Of a stretch of DNA of 64,000 bases, positions 58,471 to 64,000 are shown in pieces (within the stretch, counting starts at the first letter, position 1; every line of letters starts with the position of its first letter). A program made the translations under genes and the position numbers. The notes beneath the pieces were generated by a model. The model worked only from the letters and a program-made list of their open reading frames with translations. It did no database searches and was not told where the DNA came from. Source of the stretch: Actinernus sp. WN-2022 (lineage: Eukaryota; Cnidaria; Anthozoa; Actiniaria; Actinernidae); the NCBI GenBank assembly GCA_030867875.1, contig JAOWCC010001634.1, positions 39,823,403-39,887,402 on the forward strand, in the 5' to 3' direction.

Positions 58471-58710
58471 CCATTCATCTATTTGCCCTCTTTTTACACG
58501 ATTACTCGTCGGAATGTTTTCATTTACTATCGTAACACGTGGAGGAATGGTTGCCGAGTTGATTAGATTTTTGGAGCTTTTCACCTTGACAGAAACAACC
58601 TTTTTCACAAGCTTTGACAATCAGAATTTATTTTTTATTTTTTTGCCAGCACGCGTTAATACTCTTTCAAGAACAGTATGAGAATAATGCGACCTTTCAA
58701 CGGGTGCTTA

Positions 58711-59023
58711 AAGGGACACTATCAAACCCCAAATGATAAACTTTCTCATGAGGAAAGAAAAATAGGTAGACTGGAGAAAATGTGAGACCATTTTGATGAA
58801 TGATGGCAGAGTCGAGTGGATGAAATACTGCTTTTAAGAGAAATTTAGAGCAACAGTTGAAATCGGTTCCCCGTCACAGAACTCAAATACGTAGAATCAG
58901 TTTTTATAATTCACAATCTTTGCCATCCTCTATCGAAAAAGTGTGAAATGCCTATCAGGACATGGTATTTCTCTTCTATAATGATTTTAAGGTTCAATTC
59001 GTTTGACGGCGGTGCACGTCCTT
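58711..59023. mobile_element. TA-flanked MITE, 'AAGAGGCACTG' family, copy 3
   Basis: Left AAGGGACACTATCAAACCCC, diverged right end AAGGACGTGCACC (inverse), TA on both sides. It shares GGCAGAGTCGAGTGGATGAA-like and CTTTGCCATCCTCTATCGAA blocks. Confidence 0.78.
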
Positions 59024-59029
59024 TACAAC

Positions 59030-60120
59030 TGAATTAACACGATCATCATTAGATCATACATAACCAAGTGTACTTGAAACCTTCTTCCTGCAAAGTCCGT
59101 ACGGTAGTTTTGCCTTGATTTACAATGTCTTTTGTTCACCTACGATATGTTCTTCAGACTCGTTTGCCTAGGCAACCAAGTAGATAGTAGTATTTGAAGA
59201 GAACAAATGTCAAATATTTTATGAAAGACATCTTGTCAAGTCCTTTAGGTTTCTAGTTATCATCTGACATATTATACTAAGTACATTACACGTATACTGT
59301 TTACCTCTGGATTTTATTTTCTGAAGTGCTGACGGCTCAGCCGGCTAATTGTCTCTCCCTTTTGTGTGAAACAACGAGCACCCAGTTTAACACAGAAATA
59401 TTGATGTGCAATTTTGTTAGAACTCTTGTGAAAGCATCGTGGAATATATCAGATTCCGTAACCACCAGTTCTAATAAGTTGTAACTTTTATAGCCTTTGT
59501 TGAAACCTTCAAAAGGCCGCCATCCACGCTTTTCAAGTGTCAAAACTCATTCAACCCTGAATGACGCTGATCATTTCGTCATTAGACGTGCTCGTTCATT
59601 TGAAAGTCTTAAAAGATTAAAGAGTAACATATACAGAAACTTGTTAATTATTCTGCCTTCTCCACTAGGATTTTTGTTTGGAAACAGAAGATGCTCTCAG
59701 CTATTATTTTTAGCCTTCTCCGCAGGCGTATCTAGTTTTCGATCTCGAATTGTGAGGCGGCTACATTAATTATAAAGCTCACTTTTGTGGACCTAGCAGA
59801 TCAACTCGTGCGTTGTTCGCGTGGCCCTCATTATGCCACGGAATACCCACTGTGCCTTTGATTACCTGTAACAGGTGATTAACGCTCGGCAAATGTTTAC
59901 CGGTGATCCCTTCATAAGATTTAAATACCTAAAGTAGTTATTCAGGTGGTAAGGATATGGCTTCGATGTTAGGAGCGTGTGGCCTTGTTTATTTGAGTTA
60001 TGAGCTAGCGAGTCTGGTATTTTTTAACTACTGGTGCTACCTCTGACGCGAGAGCACCAACAATTGACACCTGCTTATACACCGTTATTTCGCAATTATT
60101 TTAAAGTAATTAATGGGTAA
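59030..60120. other. No gene recognised
   Basis: The plus frame 59497-59769 is open but has no known motif. The minus frame 59543-59337 is likewise unrecognised. Confidence 0.35.
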
Positions 60121-60123
60121 GTA

Positions 60124-60527
60124 CAGAGAGACACTGACGAGCTATGCTAACCCCAAAATGATAAACTTTCGCATGACGAAAGACAAATGTAACTACTCGT
60201 ATTAGCAGTGTATGCTTTCCACTGGAGAACGTTTGAGACAATCATTTTGATAAAGGATGGCAAAGATTCGAGTGGACGAAAAATAAATATTGCTTTTAAG
60301 AGAAATTTAGAGCAACTTGAAGTCGGTTCACTGTAAGCCGAAATCAAGTTTCTAGAATAAGCATTTGTAATCCACTTTAATCTTTGCCATCCTCTATCAA
60401 AAGAGTTTGAGAACTATCAGGACATTCGCATGGCCATTTTTCTCTTCGATCTTAGAGTGTTATTTTAGTTGTTTTGTTTTGTTAAAAAAAAAAATGAAGG
60501 TTCAATTCGAATGCCAGTGACACTTGA
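60124..60527. mobile_element. TA-flanked MITE, 'AAGAGGCACTG' family, copy 4 (diverged ends)
   Basis: GAGAGACACTGACG at left and CCAGTGACACTTG at right. The interior ATCTTTGCCATCCTCTATCA and its inverse GAGGATGGCAAAGATTCGAG are both present, as in other copies. Confidence 0.72.
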
Positions 60528-60529
60528 AT

Positions 60530-61680
60530 CAGTAGTGAAAGCGGAAGGTAAAATACATGCGGCAATAGCAAGTGCAATAAAAAGTATGGTTTACCTTATT
60601 TTAGCTTATTAAAATCCATTGAAATCCATTTTTTATTAGTTCATATCTTGATCAGTTGTAGAAACTTTACATAATGCAAAGTGCTTTAAAAAAAGTAAAG
60701 GCTTCGCGAATTTCGTACCATCGTGTTACCAACCTTTTCTATCCTGACTCTCCGTGGCCGGGACTGAAGCGTGATAAAAAGGGAAAGGGGGGGTTTGGAG
60801 TATTTGAATATTATAGATGTAAGAGATCTTCTCATGGTTCAAACTTCACAAAAAGTTATCAACTTCGATTCAACCTTTCAGGTCTTTCCGGTTACCTGTA
60901 TGATGGTTTGCTCGCACTTCTCGAATTTAGTTTCTCGTTTTCATCAGAATTATAGAATTATAATAAATATTCAAAAATCGCTTCAATTCCCATAGAATGT
61001 TATCTCGTAAAGCACATACGATTTAATATCACCTTTTTCTTTTAAAGCTACACACATTTAATTTGAATTTTTCCAGTTCTCAGATTAAAATTATGCATTC
61101 CTATTTTAAAGCTACAAGCCGATCTCATGTCCAAAATAGTTCAGTTACCATGATCAATCGTTAATGCTAATAATCAATCAAATCAAGTGATGCCGAATTG
61201 AATAGCTTGTTAATAGGGGCTTTATTTTAGTCTTAATCGGCATAGTTTTGGGCTGTGACAGTTCGCTGTGTGTTCCGGTATATTCTATTTTCCGTTAGGT
61301 ATTAAATAGGACACAGTTATGGAATAGCACTAAAAAAAACTGTTGATCGATTCCCTATTGATGCCACCGCAACTAAACCTTTGGAATCCCCGTTATGCCG
61401 ATAACTGACAAGAGGATCTTGTCATTTTAACTTTTTTTATTGATCTATTCAGTCTTGTTGACCAAGGAAAATGTGTAGATTCGCGAGGCGCTAGCGAGCG
61501 CAGACCCATAAAACTATCTTAACTTAGTTTTTAACAACAGCAAGCTAACGTAGTCAAGCGAGCAGGGCTTCGAACCGAGAAGAGAGAGAATTGCAGTTTC
61601 TGCTATCTGTTTTCTTATTAACAAAAGAAAACCTGCCCATCAGGAAACGAGAGACATATATCAGTATTTAATATTTCTAG
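60530..61680. other. No gene recognised
   Basis: The open plus frame at 60674-60955 (contains NLFYPDSPWPGLKRDKK) has no domain I can name, and no splice or start context supports it. Confidence 0.35.
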
Positions 61681-61805
61681 TACTTTTCTAGACGGCGTGG
61701 TTCAACTAATACCGTCAGCGTGGCGTGGTTCAACTGATACGATACATATATTTATTTAATATTTCTAATACTTTTCTAGACGGCGTGGTTCAACTGATAC
61801 CGTCG
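61680..61805 (+). repeat. Local duplication with GGCGTGGTTCAACTGATACC
   Basis: TTAATATTTCTAGTACTTTT then CTAGACGGCGTGGTTCAACT occurs twice, about 90 bp apart, with a third partial GCGTGGTTCAACTGATACG between. Confidence 0.85.
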
Positions 61806-62264
61806 TGGTAGATATCCCAGTCTCATGCAGCGTTTGTTTGACGGTATTCAAGAATAAGAATAATGGAATAGACTCTGGAAATCACTGGTTCAATCAGTCA
61901 ACTTTATTCATCTCTATGTGGACATAATAACTGTAAGGAATCTAACAGAAAGCAGAGCTTAAATAGTTATATAAAATTTAGATCCCTGATATGATAATGT
62001 TAATTAAGATTACATGCAGTTGGACTGGCTATATATGTGTAAGAACACTGCTTTAAAATTATATATGTCATATATATCATAATATAAAAAAAATATAAAT
62101 GTTAATTTTGCTTTGTAAGCTACAAACGCATGCTGATATATGATATTCAGGATACATAGAGGATATTACGTGGCCGCGCCGAGATGCGGATTTTATCTTC
62201 GAGTGTTGATGAAATCAGTATCTTACGAGTGAGCGCAGCGAAAATTATCTATTAAATATTTCTC

Positions 62265-63200
62265 TTTCATGCCTTTACATACTCAGTACCTGTGATATAT
62301 AAACAGATCTACAGTAATCCTATGTGAAGTGTGGCTGATTACACTTAGTTAGAATACTCTTTTTTGATGCCTTTACATACTCAGTACCTTTGATATAACA
62401 GATCTGCAGTGATCCTATGTGAAATGTGGCTGATTACACTTAGTTAGAATACTATTTGATACCTTTACATACTCAGTACCTTTGATATAACAGATCTACA
62501 GTAATCCTATGTGAAGTGTGGCTGATTACACTTAGTTAGAATACTCTTTGATGCCTTTACATACTCAGTACCTTTGATATAACAGATCTGCAGTGATCCT
62601 ATGTGAAATGTGGCTGATTACACTTAGTTAGAATACTATTTGATGCCTTTACATACTCAGAACCTTTGATATAACAGATCTACAGTAATCCTATGTGAAG
62701 TGTGGCTGATTACACTTAGTTAGAATACTCTTTGATGCCTTTACATACTCAGTACCTTTGATATAACAGATCTGCAGTGATCCTATGTGAAATGTGGCTG
62801 ATTACACTTAGTTAGAATACTATTTGATGCCTTTACATACTCAGTACCTTTGATATAACAGATCTACAGTAATCCTATGTGAAGTGTGGCTGATTACACT
62901 TAGTTAGAATACTCTTTGATGCCTTTACATACTCAGTACCTTTGATATAACAGATCTACAGTAATCCTATGTGAAGTGTGGCTGATTACACTTAGGTAGA
63001 ATACTCTTTGCTGCCTTTACATACTCAGTACATTTGATATACACTGTAACAGATCTACAGTAATCCTATGTGAAGTGTGGCTGATTACACTTAGTTAGAA
63101 TACTCTTTGATGCCTTTACATACTCAGTACCTTTGATATAACAGATCTACGGTGATCCAATATGAAATGTGGCTGATTACACTTAGTCAGAATACTATTT
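62265..63200 (+). repeat. Minisatellite, 92-bp unit, about 10 copies, dimeric
   Basis: GATGCCTTTACATACTCAGT recurs at 62366, 62458, 62550, 62642, 62734 and onward. Units alternate between ATCTACAGTAATCC...GAAGTGTGG and ATCTGCAGTGATCC...GAAATGTGG for several periods, so the amplified unit there is about 184 bp. Confidence 0.97.
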
Positions 63201-63215
63201 GCTGCCTTACTATTC

Positions 63216-64000
63216 CAGTGGTGGAAAAACATCCGTCCGATATATGTGATTTGTACTGATCATTCTGTGCGTTCTGGTAAATCGAACGCGCCCTTGTTTC
63301 ATGAGCCGAGATTATTTGCGCGAAGCTAAAATCATGTATAGTATGGATAGAAAAAATTCCCAGTAGAGTTGTTTAAATATTTCACTGCCGGTTTTGTACT
63401 GTTTTCTATTTCTGAATATTCCCAAAAAAATCAAATACGTGTTAATAAGATCATTAATGACTTGAGGAAAGCGGGTTGACGCGTGGAAATTGCGCTCAGG
63501 TTTAAAGCTGTGTATTCCTTATTTTAATTTATAATTATGAATTTTAAGCGCGCAGGTATTTCGAGAAGGTCCTTTCTCATGGGGCATACGATTCAATACT
63601 CAAGAACGTGTACAAGACAGAGAAGACAGCCGGTTGAAAGTGCGTGCATGTAATGATATCACAGTCTAGAACTTCAAGGTGCTAAACTGTTTTAAATCCC
63701 AAACATTTACCGCAGCAGTCGTGTGGTTAATTCACAGGTGCGAAAGCCTTAGTTATCTATTAAATTGCCATGTTAATTGAATTTGGTGGGATCTTATGGG
63801 TCTTACAGCTTTCGAGGTACCGGACCCTAAAATTGTACATCCCTTTTAACTCACGTTCACAAGCATGAGATCAGGAGTGAGGTTTAGGTTGCGATCTAAA
63901 GGAAAGCTGAAGAGGGCAACATTGTGTCTGAACAATTTATTTGAATCAATAGCTCTTGCTGTGCGAGTTTTAACAGCGCTGTTGGGTGTGCGTAACAAGA
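63216..64000. other. Right edge: no gene recognised
   Basis: No exon with recognisable homology, no tandem repeat and no inverted repeat were seen in the last 785 bases. Confidence 0.4.

Overview
The window reads as metazoan nuclear DNA. Compact vertebrate-like exons with canonical GT/AG borders sit in an AT-rich background crowded with transposon remnants, hairpin (foldback) elements and minisatellites. The mix of non-LTR retrotransposons, a Penelope-like element with a GIY-YIG endonuclease, many small TIR elements and a TTAGGG-type interstitial telomeric tract fits a cnidarian, probably a stony coral or a relative. That assignment is inference, since no species marker was seen.

Two host genes are supported. 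On the minus strand, three exons (8457-8133, 5132-4629, 1160-394) join in frame into a complete two-pore-domain potassium channel (K2P) of 531 residues, with both selectivity filters (TTTIGYG and TIGFGD). On the plus strand, nine exons between 9328 and 48381 encode the C-terminal part of COG5, a subunit of the conserved oligomeric Golgi tethering complex. All eight junctions keep frame, although sequence appears to be missing at the first one. The last exon ends at a TGA at 48379. The N-terminal COG5 exons were not found to the left, so the K2P gene may lie antisense inside a COG5 intron. About 20-25 COG5 codons between 9399 and 27856 were also not located.

The rest is mostly repeat. Retroelement pieces: a Tx1/L1-like LINE (38.9-36.6 kb, minus), L2/CR1-like LINE fragments (8.7-9.2 kb and 25.85-26.4 kb), a LINE 3' end with poly(A) (43.7-44.2 kb), a LINE tail split by a TIR element (56.1-57.9 kb), and a Penelope-like element (10.2-11.2 kb). 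Small DNA transposons fall into several families with visible target duplications: TA (mariner-like) and 8-bp (hAT-like). Several are nested. Large tandem arrays have units of 77, 60, 61, 29, 16, about 105, 36 and 92 bp, and three of them show higher-order structure.

The most unusual structures are: a nearly perfect 90-bp palindrome with a 2-nt centre (24681-24770); a tandem array in which exactly 33 bp of one unit is flipped in place (50167-50199); a stop-free 29-bp array running in frame into a COG5 exon (39.8-40.3 kb); a hAT-like hairpin inside a SINE whose empty paralogous site is also in the window; and a TIR element with exon-like cargo inserted in a LINE. No intact novel protein system was recognised.
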